Positions 1-8,550 of a stretch of DNA of 45,802 bases are shown here, in pieces; the first letter of the stretch is position 1; each line of letters begins with the position of its first letter. Source of the DNA: Arthrobacter sp. (lineage in GTDB: Bacteria > Actinomycetota > Actinomycetes > Actinomycetales > Micrococcaceae). The DNA is taken from the NCBI GenBank assembly GCA_030147325.1, contig JASLAA010000018.1, positions 1 through 45,802 of the forward strand, given 5' to 3'. Under the pieces are notes generated by a model, which had not been told where the DNA came from, did no database searches, and worked only from the letters and a program-made list of their open reading frames with translations. A program made the translations under genes and the position numbers.

Positions 1-1052
1 TAGTCCGGGCCGTCCGTTCCGGCGCCACTGGCCGCCCGCACAGTGCCCATGACCCAGGACGGCACGCCCGCGGCGGTGAGCCGGGAGAGCGCGGCATCGG
101 CACCGTCGGCGCCGACGATGGCGACCATCCCGACGCCCAGGTTCAGCGTGCGCTCGAGATCGGGCAGCGGGACGTTCCCCAGCTGGGAGACCAGCGTGAA
201 GATCGGCGGAAGCTCCCAGGTGGACCGATCCACGGTCGCCTCGAGCCCGCGGGGGAGCACCCGGGCGAGGTTCGCGGCGAGGCCGCCGCCGGTCACGTGG
301 CTGAAACCGTGGACCTGAGCGGCGTCGTCCCGGGCCAGGGCGAGGCAGTCCGCGGCGTAGATCCGGGTCGGCTCGAGGAGTTCCTCACCGAGCGTCCGGC
401 CGAGCTCCGAGACCTGGCGGTCCAGCGCCCAACCGGCCTGGTTGATGACGCGGCGGACGAGCGAGTATCCGTTCGAGTGCAGGCCGGACGAAGCCATCCC
501 GATGACGACGTCCCCGGCGCGGACACGTTCCGGTCCGAGCACCCGGTCGGCCTCGACCACGCCCGTCGCAGCACCGGCGACGTCGTACTCGTGCTCACCG
601 AGCAATCCGGGATGCTCGGCGGTCTCGCCGCCCACGAGCGCTGTGCCCGCGACGGAGCAGCCGGCGGCGATGCCCCGGACGATGTCCGCGATGCGCTCGG
701 GCACGACCTTCCCGCACGCGATGTAGTCCGTCATGAACAGCGGCTCGGCACCGACCACCACGATGTCGTCCACGACCATGCCCACCAGGTCGAAGCCGAT
801 GGTGTCGTGGATGTCCATAGCCTGCGCGATCGCGACCTTGGTGCCCACGCCATCCGTCGACGTCGCCAGCAGGGGACGCGTGTAGGTGAGGAGGCGGGAG
901 ACGTCGTAGAGACCCGCGAAGCCACCCACCCCGCCGATCACCTGTGCGCCGTGCGTCGCCCGCACGGCGTCCTTCATGAGTTCCACGGCACGGTCACCCG
1001 CTTCGACGTCCACTCCGGCGCTGGCATAGGTGATGGGGTTGGACGCGCTCAT
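1..1052 (-). CDS. purM: Phosphoribosylformylglycinamidine cyclo-ligase (AIR synthetase), 3' end cut by window edge
   Basis: PurM closes the imidazole ring of FGAM with ATP to give AIR in de novo purine synthesis, in the cytoplasm. The translation opens MSASNPITYASAGVDVEAGD and contains the family blocks STDGVGTK (about residue 66), DIHDTIGFDLVGM, GGETAEHPG and HVTGGGL. About 350 residues are visible and the family is about 350-370, so little is missing at the C-terminus. The ATG (1052-1050) overlaps the purF stop in an ATGA junction, so the two are translationally coupled. I see no defect. Confidence 0.96.
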   Translation of the reverse strand, partial: MSASNPITYASAGVDVEAGDRAVELMKDAVRATHGAQVIGGVGGFAGLYDVSRLLTYTRPLLATSTDGVGTKVAIAQAMDIHDTIGFDLVGMVVDDIVVVGAEPLFMTDYIACGKVVPERIADIVRGIAAGCSVAGTALVGGETAEHPGLLGEHEYDVAGAATGVVEADRVLGPERVRAGDVVIGMASSGLHSNGYSLVRRVINQAGWALDRQVSELGRTLGEELLEPTRIYAADCLALARDDAAQVHGFSHVTGGGLAANLARVLPRGLEATVDRSTWELPPIFTLVSQLGNVPLPDLERTLNLGVGMVAIVGADGADAALSRLTAAGVPSWVMGTVRAASGAGTDGPD

Positions 1053-2608
1053 ACCCGCTCTTTCTTGTCTTCGTCGGTCAGTACTGCTTCGAGCTCCGCG
1101 TCCGGTCCCGGATCACAGCCCGTGGCCCCGGACTTGTCGGCGGGATTCACGCGCTCCAGCAGGTTCTTGCCGAGGCGGTCGTCGTCGGGCAGTTCGATGG
1201 GATAGGTGCCGGTGAAGCACGCCGTGCACAGGCGCTCGCGGGGCTGCTGCGTGGCATCGATCATGCCGTCCTCGGAGATGTAGGCGAGGCTGTCCGCGCC
1301 GATGGACTTGCTGATCTCGTCGATCGCGGCACCGTTGGCGATCAGTTCCGCCCGTGAGGCGAAGTCGATGCCGTAGAAGCAGGGCCAGCGCACGGGCGGC
1401 GAGGAGATCTTGACGTGGACCTCGGCGGCTCCCGCCTCGCGGAGCATGCGGACCACGGCGCGCTGGGTGTTGCCACGGACGATCGAATCGTCCACCACGA
1501 TGATGCGCTTGCCGCGGATGACCGACTCGAGGGCATTGAGCTTGAGCCGGATACCGAGCTGGCGCAGGGTCTGGCTGGGCTGGATGAAGGTCCGTCCCAC
1601 GTAGGCGTTCTTCACGAAGCCGTGGGCGAAGGGGATCCCCGATTCCTCCGCGAAACCGACGGCGGCCGGAGTGCCGGACTCGGGGACCGGGATCACGATG
1701 TCCCCGGGAGCGGAGTTCTCCCGCGCCAGCTGGCGGCCCATCTCCACCCGGGACTCGTACACGGAGCGGCCGGCGATGGCGGCGTCGGGCCGAGCGAGGT
1801 AGACGTACTCGAAGACGCAACCGGCGGCCGTGGGCGAGGCGAAGCGGCTGCTGCGCACGCCGTCCTCGTCGATCGCGATGAACTCACCGGGTTCGATCTC
1901 CCGGATGAAGCTGGCGCCGACCGTGGCGAGCGCCGCCTGCTCCGAGGCGACCACCCATCCGCGCTCGAGGCGGCCGAGGACCAGCGGACGGACGCCGTAG
2001 GCGTCGCGGGCCGCATACAGTGTCCCCTCGTCCATGAAGACGAAGCAGAAGGCGCCCCGGATGCTCGGCAGCAGCTCCATGGCCGTCTGCTCCAGCGAGC
2101 GGCCGTCGTCGCCGGCGAGCAGCGCGGTGACGAGCGCGGTGTCGGTGGTGTTGCCCTGTGCGAGCTCGCCGGCCCGGGGCTTGCCATGCCGGGAGAGGAC
2201 CATCTGGTAGAGCTCGGCCGAGTTCGTGAGGTTGCCGTTGTGGGCGAGGGCCACGGTCCCGGCAGCGGTGGCGCCGAGGGTGGGCTGCGCGTTGGCCCAG
2301 TGCGAGGATCCGGTGGTCGAGTACCGGCAGTGCCCGACGGCGATGTGCCCGGTCAGGGTGTTGAGCGTCGTCTCGTCGAAGACCTGGGACACGAGGCCCA
2401 TGTCCTTGTAGACGTTGATCCGGCGTCCGTCGCTGGTGGCGATCCCCGCCGATTCCTGGCCGCGGTGCTGCAGTGCGTACAGGCCGTAGTAGGCGAGTTT
2501 GGCGACCTCCTCGCCGGGTGCCCAGACGCCGAAGACACCACAGGCATCCTGTGGTCCTTTCTCGCCGGGAAGAAGATCATGGGAGAGTTGTCCGTCGCCG
2601 CGCACCAT
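1049..2608 (-). CDS. purF: Amidophosphoribosyltransferase
   Basis: This is the committed step of purine synthesis: glutamine plus PRPP give phosphoribosylamine. An N-terminal Ntn glutaminase domain follows a short propeptide, and Cys23 (in DACGVFGVW) would be the nucleophile after cleavage. The C-terminal PRTase domain carries the PRPP loop VVDDSIVRGNT at 371-381. Cys264, the Cys in RWPCFYGIDF and the CTAC pair near the C-terminus match the 4Fe-4S ligands of the Bacillus-type enzyme, so this looks like an Fe-S, oxygen-sensitive form. It is 519 aa, normal for the family. The ATG at 2608 is preceded by a G-rich stretch only. It is coupled to purM by a 4-bp overlap. Confidence 0.97.
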   Translation of the reverse strand: MVRGDGQLSHDLLPGEKGPQDACGVFGVWAPGEEVAKLAYYGLYALQHRGQESAGIATSDGRRINVYKDMGLVSQVFDETTLNTLTGHIAVGHCRYSTTGSSHWANAQPTLGATAAGTVALAHNGNLTNSAELYQMVLSRHGKPRAGELAQGNTTDTALVTALLAGDDGRSLEQTAMELLPSIRGAFCFVFMDEGTLYAARDAYGVRPLVLGRLERGWVVASEQAALATVGASFIREIEPGEFIAIDEDGVRSSRFASPTAAGCVFEYVYLARPDAAIAGRSVYESRVEMGRQLARENSAPGDIVIPVPESGTPAAVGFAEESGIPFAHGFVKNAYVGRTFIQPSQTLRQLGIRLKLNALESVIRGKRIIVVDDSIVRGNTQRAVVRMLREAGAAEVHVKISSPPVRWPCFYGIDFASRAELIANGAAIDEISKSIGADSLAYISEDGMIDATQQPRERLCTACFTGTYPIELPDDDRLGKNLLERVNPADKSGATGCDPGPDAELEAVLTDEDKKERV

Positions 2609-2664
2609 GCCCCCAGTGTCTCATCTTTGTCCGGAAGCGCCTCGCGTCCGGCGACGAACGGTTC

Positions 2665-3090
2665 TCAGCCGGCGGCGTCGTCGTCGTACGTGCGTTCCGC
2701 CCGGGCACGCTCCGCCCGCCTGATGCTGCGGCGGTCGAAGACCAGCACGAGGAGGGCCGCGAGCAGCAGGCCCGGCAGGGCCAGGACGACAGTGAAGAAT
2801 CCGAGCACGGACTCGCGGGTGAGGGTGGGATCCTCCGGCCCGGTGTAGGCGACGACGAGCGCCACGAGGAACCCGAGGACCGCCCCGAGCGCCATGAAGG
2901 GCACGAACTTCGGGGCCCTCCGGACGGTCACCTCGCGGTAGGCCGGGTCCTCGGCGGGCTCCGCCTCCGGGACCTGCCCGGACAGCGCCGCCTCGCGGTC
3001 GGCAGGAGCAGGCTGCCCGTCAGCGGGAACCGCACCCCGGGTGCCGGGCTGCTCGGGACTGCTGTTCGGCGCGGGCTGCTCGGAGGTCAT
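2665..3090 (-). CDS. Small two-TM membrane protein of unknown function
   Basis: The 141-aa product has a Pro/Ala/Glu-rich, probably disordered N-terminal 55 residues. Two hydrophobic helices follow (about KFVPFMALGAVLGFLVALVV and FFTVVLALPGLLLAALLVLV), joined by a short acidic loop, and the tail is charged and Arg-rich. I do not recognise a catalytic motif. It lies 56 bp upstream of purF and 19 bp downstream of the DUF2079 gene on the same strand, so it is probably co-transcribed with purF. Function is unknown. Confidence 0.8.
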   Translation of the reverse strand: MTSEQPAPNSSPEQPGTRGAVPADGQPAPADREAALSGQVPEAEPAEDPAYREVTVRRAPKFVPFMALGAVLGFLVALVVAYTGPEDPTLTRESVLGFFTVVLALPGLLLAALLVLVFDRRSIRRAERARAERTYDDDAAG

Positions 3091-3109
3091 GCATTAAGGC
3101 TACCGGGCC

Positions 3110-4600
3110 TCAGCGCTCGAGCCTGACGAGCTGGTAGCCCTCCTCGCTGAACACGAGCGAGTAGTCGGTGCCGGGATAGCGCTGTTCGGCGTGTGCCTCG
3201 GCGTCGCTCGGCCGGACCGGACCCCAGCTCCAGTCCTCCGCGTCGACGACGAGGTACTCGGGAGCGGGATTGGTGTTGCCGAGCCAGTACACCCGGGTGT
3301 CGGGCACGAGGTAGGCCATCAGGACCACGCCGGTCTCCACGGTCGAGTCGTCGGGGATGAGCTCCATCATCCGGTGGGCGGCGTCCCAGCGCTCGGACTG
3401 CCCGTACGTCGCCGGTTCGAGGAGCACGCCGAACTTCTGGCCGGGCAGCAGGAGCAGGCAGGCTGCCATGGCAGCCGGGACACCGATCACCGCGAGCCTG
3501 CGCGCCCACGCGCGCCTGCTCCTGCGGAGGGAGCGGACGCCGTCCACGAGCGCGAGGAACAGCACGGGCATGAGGACCGCGCTGTAGTGCCATTCTGGGC
3601 CCCAGTACCCCTCCTGGCCGGAGGCGAAGCGCCACAGCAGCGTCGGCAGCAGCACCAGGGTCAGGGAGGACCGGAGGAACAGGAAGCCACCCGCGAGCAG
3701 GAGCAGCAGGAGGGTGTGGTGCTTCGCCGTCCCGGACACGAGGTCCACCAGGGCGCCGACCGGATCGGTGATCATCGCGCCGACATCGATGCGGTCGGAG
3801 TAGTCGTACTGACCTGCGGAGTTCAGCGCCGGCAGGACCAAGCGCACCGACACGACCAGCCACAGGGCTCCCCAGACCGCGAGCCACAGGCCGGCGACGC
3901 TCCGCAGGCGCCACGCGATGACGAGGCCGAGCGCGATGACGGTGAGCCCGAGGTCCTCCTTCACGAAGACGAGCAGACCTCCCCACACGACGGCGGGCAC
4001 GGGCCGACGCCGCAGGACCGCCTCCACGCTGAGGGCCAGGAGCGGCACGGCGAACGCGATCTCGTGGAACTGCGCAGCGACAGCGGACTGCAGGCCCCAG
4101 GACAGGGCATAGGCGGCACCCACGGCGATCCCGGCGACCGGTCCGATGAGCCGCACCCCCAGGCGGGCCACCACCGCGACGGAGAGCCCGAAGAGGAGGT
4201 TCTGCACGATCAGGACGGTGAGGCCCGACGGCGCGACGGCGTAGGCAGGTCCCAGCAGGACGAGCAGCGGGTGGAAATGATCCCCCAGCAGGTTGAAGTC
4301 CTCGCCCTTGATCGGCACGATCGGTGCTTCGAGGGCGGCGTAGGCCTTCGCGAGCTGCGTGAAGATCCCGAGGTCCCAGGACGGCGCGTCGAGCTGGTTC
4401 CACTGGGTGACCGAGAAGACCGTGTAGGTGAGCGCCGCCAGGAGCCCGGTCAGCCAGGCGCCCGGAGGTTGGCGGCGGAATGCTGCAGCGGTGTGCCCGC
4501 GCATGCTGCGGATCCTGTCCCGGCCGGTCGTGCCGCCCGGTCCAGCCGTCGCCGGGCCGGGCGCGGACGCCGGGCGCGTGCCGGGACCGCCGTTCCTCAC
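3110..4600 (-). CDS. DUF2079-type polytopic membrane protein
   Basis: A 496-aa integral membrane protein with roughly 9-11 hydrophobic segments. An N-terminal stretch (TQWNQLDAPSWDLGIFTQLAKAY, written here only as a landmark around residues 60-80) and the DHFHPLL and FHEIAF blocks resemble the DUF2079 family, which is distantly related to GT-C-type glycosyltransferase membrane proteins. The open frame extends to 4786, but the chosen start is the GTG at 4600. It overlaps the TGA of the upstream sterol-carrier-like gene in a GTGA junction, and the upstream extension merely runs antisense-like through that gene. The C-terminal approximately 110 residues are extracytoplasmic-looking (YWLGNTNPAPEYLVVD). 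Substrate is unknown. Confidence 0.82.
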   Translation of the reverse strand: MRNGGPGTRPASAPGPATAGPGGTTGRDRIRSMRGHTAAAFRRQPPGAWLTGLLAALTYTVFSVTQWNQLDAPSWDLGIFTQLAKAYAALEAPIVPIKGEDFNLLGDHFHPLLVLLGPAYAVAPSGLTVLIVQNLLFGLSVAVVARLGVRLIGPVAGIAVGAAYALSWGLQSAVAAQFHEIAFAVPLLALSVEAVLRRRPVPAVVWGGLLVFVKEDLGLTVIALGLVIAWRLRSVAGLWLAVWGALWLVVSVRLVLPALNSAGQYDYSDRIDVGAMITDPVGALVDLVSGTAKHHTLLLLLLAGGFLFLRSSLTLVLLPTLLWRFASGQEGYWGPEWHYSAVLMPVLFLALVDGVRSLRRSRRAWARRLAVIGVPAAMAACLLLLPGQKFGVLLEPATYGQSERWDAAHRMMELIPDDSTVETGVVLMAYLVPDTRVYWLGNTNPAPEYLVVDAEDWSWGPVRPSDAEAHAEQRYPGTDYSLVFSEEGYQLVRLER

Positions 4601-4962
4601 GAAGGTCCCCCGACGAGGGGGAGCCACGCGCTGAGGTCCGCGCGCCGGCCCGACGCCGCGACCTTGCCGGCCGCGACCGCCTCCGGCCAGGCCATGGTCC
4701 CCGTGACGAGCGCGATCCAGGTGGCGGCGTCGGTCTCGACGACATTCGGCGGCGTGCCACGCGTGTGGCGTGGGCCCTCGACGCACTGGGTCACGCCGAA
4801 GGGGGGCACGCGCACCTCGACACTGTTGCCCGGAGCCAGCTCGGCCAGTTCCTCGAGGGTGAAGCGCACGGCGGCGGCGAGTTCGGTGCGGCCCGCGGCA
4901 CCGGCAGCGACCTGCGCCAGCGCGCGCCGGCCGTCCTCGGCCGGGATGCGTCGTCGTGCCAT
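4597..4962 (-). CDS. Sterol-carrier-like (SCP_3 type) small protein
   Basis: A 121-aa protein starting MARRRIPAEDGRRALAQVA. Its composition and the GNSVEVRVPPFGVTQC and NVVETDAATWIALVTG segments resemble the bacterial SCP2-like family found beside purF in many Arthrobacter-type genomes. The expected role is binding a hydrophobic ligand, but no biochemical role can be read from the sequence. The start at 4962 lies 13 bp after the asparaginase stop, and the stop overlaps the DUF2079 start. The longer open frame up to 5097 is out-of-frame overlap with the asparaginase gene and is not used. Confidence 0.8.
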   Translation of the reverse strand: MARRRIPAEDGRRALAQVAAGAAGRTELAAAVRFTLEELAELAPGNSVEVRVPPFGVTQCVEGPRHTRGTPPNVVETDAATWIALVTGTMAWPEAVAAGKVAASGRRADLSAWLPLVGGPS

Positions 4963-4975
4963 GGCTCGGCCGTCC

Positions 4976-5980
4976 CTAGTCGAGCAGGGCCAGGACCGGG
5001 GCGGCCAGACGCAGGCTGCCCACGGGGTGCCCTCCGCCGAGGACCGGCGCGACGACCTTCTCGAGGACGGCACCGACCTCCCCGGCGTCGATGGCACCGG
5101 AGGCAGCGAAGAGGGTCAGCCCGACCAGCGTCGCGGCGCGGGAGTTGCCGTCGAGGACCTTGAGTGCGAGGGACGCGCCGGTGCGGGCAGCCAGGACCAG
5201 GACCCCTTCCGCTCCGCTCTTCGCGATGATGCCGAGGTCCTCCATGACCACGGAGTTCTCCCTCCCGATGCCGTGCACGGCCCAGGGGTAATCCAGCATG
5301 GCCGTGGCGATCGTCGCTGCCCGAGCATCGGCATGCTTGTCCGACGGCGCCTTCGCCATCCGGCCGATGCCGCGCGCGAGCCCGGTGAGGGACACCGCCG
5401 CGACGGGTGCGCCACACCCGTCGACACCCCATGCAGCCACCGACTCCTCGGTGTACTCCTCGATCACCGACGCCACGGAACGCTGGAGGGGGTGCGACGG
5501 CTCGAGGTACGTCGCGGTGTCCCAGCCGTTCTCGGTACAGGCCCACAGGAACGCCGCGTGCTTGCCGGAGCAGTTGAAGGCGATGCGCTGCCTGCCCCTG
5601 CCGCTGCGCACCAGCTCGTTGCGCGCTGCCTCGTCCTGCGGCCAGTCCTCGGGGCACTGGAGGTCGTTCTCCGTCACTCCGGCGGCCTCGAGCATGGTGC
5701 GTACCACGGCCATGTGCTCCTCGCTGGCGACGTGGCTCGCCGCCGCGAGGGCTACCTGCGGTCCGCGCAGCGGGACTCCGGCCTTCATGCTGGCGAGAGC
5801 CTGGAACGGCTTGAGCGTGGACCGCGGGAGGATCGGGCTGTGGATGTCCCCGAGTTCCGTCACCACGGAACCGTCGGCGGCGAGGACGACGGCGGCACCG
5901 ACGTGGCGGGACTCGATGAAGCCGTTGCGTTCGAGGACGGCGAAGTCCACGGCGTCAGCCGTAGTGAAGGTGGAGGGCAT
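4976..5980 (-). CDS. Asparaginase II-family protein
   Basis: A 334-aa protein of the asparaginase_II family (the Rhizobium AnsA-like type, unrelated to E. coli AnsA/AnsB). These enzymes hydrolyse asparagine to aspartate and ammonia in the cytoplasm. Family blocks seen are LPRSTLKPFQ (about residue 50), ASHVASEEHMAVV, FNCSGKHAAFL (about 140) and GVDGCGAPVAAVSL (about 195), which include the conserved Ser, Lys and Cys residues. It is the first gene of the minus-strand run leading to purF. That suits a link between amide nitrogen and purine synthesis, though this is only inference from position. Confidence 0.9.
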   Translation of the reverse strand: MPSTFTTADAVDFAVLERNGFIESRHVGAAVVLAADGSVVTELGDIHSPILPRSTLKPFQALASMKAGVPLRGPQVALAAASHVASEEHMAVVRTMLEAAGVTENDLQCPEDWPQDEAARNELVRSGRGRQRIAFNCSGKHAAFLWACTENGWDTATYLEPSHPLQRSVASVIEEYTEESVAAWGVDGCGAPVAAVSLTGLARGIGRMAKAPSDKHADARAATIATAMLDYPWAVHGIGRENSVVMEDLGIIAKSGAEGVLVLAARTGASLALKVLDGNSRAATLVGLTLFAASGAIDAGEVGAVLEKVVAPVLGGGHPVGSLRLAAPVLALLD

Positions 5981-6127
5981 GCGTCCAGTATTCCCTATGC
6001 GGGCCGGCGTCCCCGGCTGATGGGGGCACCGTTGCCATCGCGGGCAGGGGCGTGCCGCCGCCTGGGGAGGACGTGCGCCTGGTCCGCGGAGACCGGGCCC
6101 GGCACCGGCACCGGAGTGGTCCCCGCG

Positions 6128-6958
6128 CTAGGCCGCGCGGTCGAGGAGTCCGCAGCCGCGGATCTGGCTCGGAGAGCAGTCGAAGTGGCGGCGGAACGCG
6201 CGGGAGAACGAATCCGGATCGAGATAGCCGCTGCCGACGCAGGCCGCCCCCACACTGTGACCCCTCTCCAGCATGGCCCGCGCGTGATCCAGCCGCAGAC
6301 GGCGGATCTCGGCTGCGGGGGAACGACCCACCTCCTGGAAGAGGGCCTGGAGCGAGCGGACCGAGAGATGGGCCTCGGCGGCGAGCTCCGACGCCGAGAA
6401 GGCGGGATCCTGGAAACGCTCCCGCATCGCGGTGTAGAGCGCCGAGCGGACCGCCTGGCGGGAACGGTCGGGAGTCGGAGGAGGAACGGTCAGACGCAGG
6501 CGCAGGTCGGTCGAGGGTCTCCCTGCCTCCGGTACCTCCGGTACCTCCGGTGCCTCCGGCGCTGCCGGGCCGAAGCTCAGGAGGGTCATCCCCGCAGTGT
6601 CGACAGCGCGCGTCGACCACTGCACCCGGCGGGGGTCGCCCTCACGGGTGAGGAACCACTCGCTCGCTGCCCCGGCCGTTCCCGTCGAACAGACGATCGG
6701 ACACTCCCCGGGCGGATAGTCCGACCCGTCCGGCCGATGCCGGTGCAGCAGATCGTGGCTCGGTCCACCGACGACGTCCTGGTCCGAGCGATAGCCGAGG
6801 AAGGACACCGCGGCACGATTGGCGATCACGACGGTTCCCGTCGGCCCGATGACCCACAACGGGACGGGCGCTCCACGGACGATCTCCGCCAGCAGGGAGG
6901 TCGAGACTCCGCGGCCACCCGTTCCGTCGGCCGCCTCGGCCGGTATCCGCAGTTCCAT
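6128..6958 (-). CDS. PAS domain plus AraC-type DNA-binding regulator
   Basis: A 276-aa protein. Residues about 20-120 form a PAS-like sensor (PLWVIGPTGTVVIANRAAV, then GYRSDQDVVGGP). A Pro/Glu/Val linker follows, then an AraC/XylS double helix-turn-helix at about 160-265 (FSASELAAEAHLSVRSLQALF and CVGSGYLDPDSFSRAFRRHF). The ATG at 6958 was chosen because GGAGG sits 5 nt upstream; an in-frame ATG at 6991 lacks a good ribosome site. It is divergent from cynS, so regulation of the cyanase/FNT unit is the natural inference. The classic CynR of E. coli is LysR-type, so this would be a different control arrangement. The PAS ligand is unknown. Confidence 0.85.
   Translation of the reverse strand: MELRIPAEAADGTGGRGVSTSLLAEIVRGAPVPLWVIGPTGTVVIANRAAVSFLGYRSDQDVVGGPSHDLLHRHRPDGSDYPPGECPIVCSTGTAGAASEWFLTREGDPRRVQWSTRAVDTAGMTLLSFGPAAPEAPEVPEVPEAGRPSTDLRLRLTVPPPTPDRSRQAVRSALYTAMRERFQDPAFSASELAAEAHLSVRSLQALFQEVGRSPAAEIRRLRLDHARAMLERGHSVGAACVGSGYLDPDSFSRAFRRHFDCSPSQIRGCGLLDRAA
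6522..6557. repeat. 9-bp tandem repeat inside the PAS-AraC gene
   Basis: About four copies of a unit close to GGTACCTCC, the first and last diverged. On the coding (minus) strand they encode a Pro-Glu-Val/Ala linker between the PAS and AraC domains. The unit is a multiple of three, so copy-number change would alter linker length and keep the frame. Confidence 0.75.
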
Positions 6959-7162
6959 GTCGACCTCCGTTTCCGTTCCGACGGTATCCACCGGGGCTTC
7001 CCCGCCAGTTGCCGCCGTGTTTCAGCGGCGTAAATTCACCCGTCGGTTTCGCTTTCTGCAGGGTGGTCTGCGCAAACGGCCTAGGGTTCGCGATTCTTTC
7101 CTTGGTGGAGTTGGGGCAGACCGGCGGTGCCCACCGCCTGCAACCTCACTTGGAGAGACACC
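6959..7162. promoter_or_regulatory. Divergent control region between PAS-AraC regulator and cynS
   Basis: About 200 bp with no gene. It holds a short inverted repeat CGCCG/CGGCG (7013-7017 and 7026-7030) next to a locally AT-richer stretch. The cynS ribosome site GGAGA lies at 7152-7156. I cannot assign -35/-10 boxes with confidence. The region is where an AraC-type protein controlling both genes would be expected to bind. Confidence 0.45.
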
Positions 7163-7615
7163 GTGACCTCTTGGAATGCCCCTCGCGACAACGCGACACA
7201 GCTCGTCCGGACCGCGCGCCAGCGGTCCGGCGTGACCTGGGCCGCCCTCGCCGAGCACATCGATCGCCCGCTGCTCTGGACCATCGCGGCGCTTCTCGGT
7301 TCGCATCCCGTTCCCGCAGCTGCTGCGGTGGCCGTCGGTGAACTCCTCGAGCTCGATGACGAGACCGTGCTGGCCCTCCAGGAGCAGCCGTACCGCCTGG
7401 GCGGGGACACGCTGCAGTCGGACCCGACGATCTATCGCTTCTACGAGCTCCTCGGCGTGTACGGGCCGGCGTTGAAGGAAGCCATCCACGAGGAGTTCGG
7501 TGACGGCATCATGAGCGCCATCAACTGCAGCATCGAGGTCGACCGGCGCGAGGATCCCGACGGGGACCGCGTTCGCGTGGTCATCGACGGCAAGTTCCTG
7601 AAGTACCAGTGGTAG
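7163..7615 (+). CDS. cynS: Cyanase (cyanate hydratase)
   Basis: Cyanase converts cyanate and bicarbonate to ammonia and CO2 (via carbamate). It is a cytoplasmic decamer in known cases. The product is 150 aa; E. coli CynS is 156. The three catalytic residues are present as Arg92, Glu95 (in YRFYELLGVYG) and Ser118 (in GIMSAIN). The C-terminal signature region FGDGIMSAIN...IDGKFL is intact, and the N-terminal helical domain (TWAALAEHIDRPLLWT) is also typical. The GTG at 7163 has GGAGA 6 nt upstream; the 12-codon in-frame extension to 7127 lacks one. It is followed after 24 bp by the FNT channel gene on the same strand. Confidence 0.96.
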   Translation: MTSWNAPRDNATQLVRTARQRSGVTWAALAEHIDRPLLWTIAALLGSHPVPAAAAVAVGELLELDDETVLALQEQPYRLGGDTLQSDPTIYRFYELLGVYGPALKEAIHEEFGDGIMSAINCSIEVDRREDPDGDRVRVVIDGKFLKYQW

Positions 7616-7639
7616 CCCGAGACTGAGACGGAGAGTTCC

Positions 7640-8455
7640 ATGTCATACGTCATCCCCAAGGACTTCGCCATCCGCATGGTCGACGCGGGCCAGTCGAAAG
7701 CCCTGATGTCCACCCGCGACACCCTGATCCGCAGCTACATGGCGGGTGCGATCCTCGCCCTGGCAGCTGCCTTCGCCGTCACGATCAGCGTGCAGACGGG
7801 CCAGCCGCTCCTCGGCGCCGTCCTCTTCCCCGTCGGCTTCTGCATGCTGTACCTGCTCGGCTTCGACCTGCTCACGGGCGTGTTCACCCTCGTACCGCTC
7901 GCCTGGCTGGACAAGCGGCCGGGTGTGACCCTCGGGTCGATGCTCCGCAACTGGGGGCTCGTGTTCCTGGGGAACTTCGCCGGCGCCCTGACCACCGCGG
8001 TCCTCATGGCCATCGTCTTCACCTACGGGTTCTCGACGTCACCCAACGAGGTGGGTCAGGCGATCGGGACCATCGGTGAGGGACGGACCGTCGGATACGC
8101 GGAGTACGGGGCGGCCGGGATGCTGACACTCTTCGTGCGGGGCGTGCTGTGCAACTGGATGGTGTCCACCGGCGTGGTCGGGGCCATGATGTCGGACAGC
8201 CTGCCGGGCAAGGTCATCGCCATGTGGATGCCGATCATGCTCTTCTTCTACATGGGCTTCGAACACTCGATCGTCAACATGTTCCTGTTCCCCATCGGTC
8301 TCATGCTCGGCGGGGAGTTCACGGTGGTCGACTACCTGGTGTGGAACGAGATCCCGACGGTGGTGGGGAATCTCGTGGGCGGTCTGACGTTCGTCGGACT
8401 CGTCATCTACATCACCCACGGGCGGACAGCGCCTATCCGGGAGAAAGTGGCCTGA
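7640..8455 (+). CDS. Formate/nitrite transporter (FNT) family channel
   Basis: A 271-aa inner-membrane protein with six predicted helices. The FNT pore histidine is present as His209 in YMGFEHSIVNMF, and the first half-repeat carries GFDLLTGVFTL near residue 75. FNT proteins are pentameric channels for formate, nitrite or hydrosulfide. A good ribosome site (GGAGAG, 4 nt before ATG) follows cynS closely, so the two are probably one transcript. The association suggests a small anion linked to cyanate metabolism (cyanate, bicarbonate or nitrite), but the substrate cannot be read from sequence. Confidence 0.9.
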   Translation: MSYVIPKDFAIRMVDAGQSKALMSTRDTLIRSYMAGAILALAAAFAVTISVQTGQPLLGAVLFPVGFCMLYLLGFDLLTGVFTLVPLAWLDKRPGVTLGSMLRNWGLVFLGNFAGALTTAVLMAIVFTYGFSTSPNEVGQAIGTIGEGRTVGYAEYGAAGMLTLFVRGVLCNWMVSTGVVGAMMSDSLPGKVIAMWMPIMLFFYMGFEHSIVNMFLFPIGLMLGGEFTVVDYLVWNEIPTVVGNLVGGLTFVGLVIYITHGRTAPIREKVA

Positions 8456-8484
8456 GCGCTTATACCGGGAAGGCCCTGGTACAG

Positions 8485-8523
8485 CTGCGCCCACCGGAGA
8501 GGACGGTCATCCGGTGGGCGCAG
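8485..8523. terminator. Bidirectional hairpin between FNT gene and molybdopterin oxidoreductase
   Basis: Perfect 14-bp inverted repeat CTGCGCCCACCGGA (8485-8498) with its complement at 8510-8523 and an 11-nt loop. It sits between convergent genes. There is no strong T-run on either side, so termination strength is uncertain. Confidence 0.7.
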
Positions 8524-8550
8524 GTCTTGATCCCGTGGCGTGCCGCTGTG

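Noticed and set aside
3191..7033. Open frame of 1280 codons on the plus strand
   Set aside because: It lies opposite five well-supported minus-strand genes, is rich in His/Arg/Gly/Glu as antisense frames of GC-rich genes are, and shows no domain.
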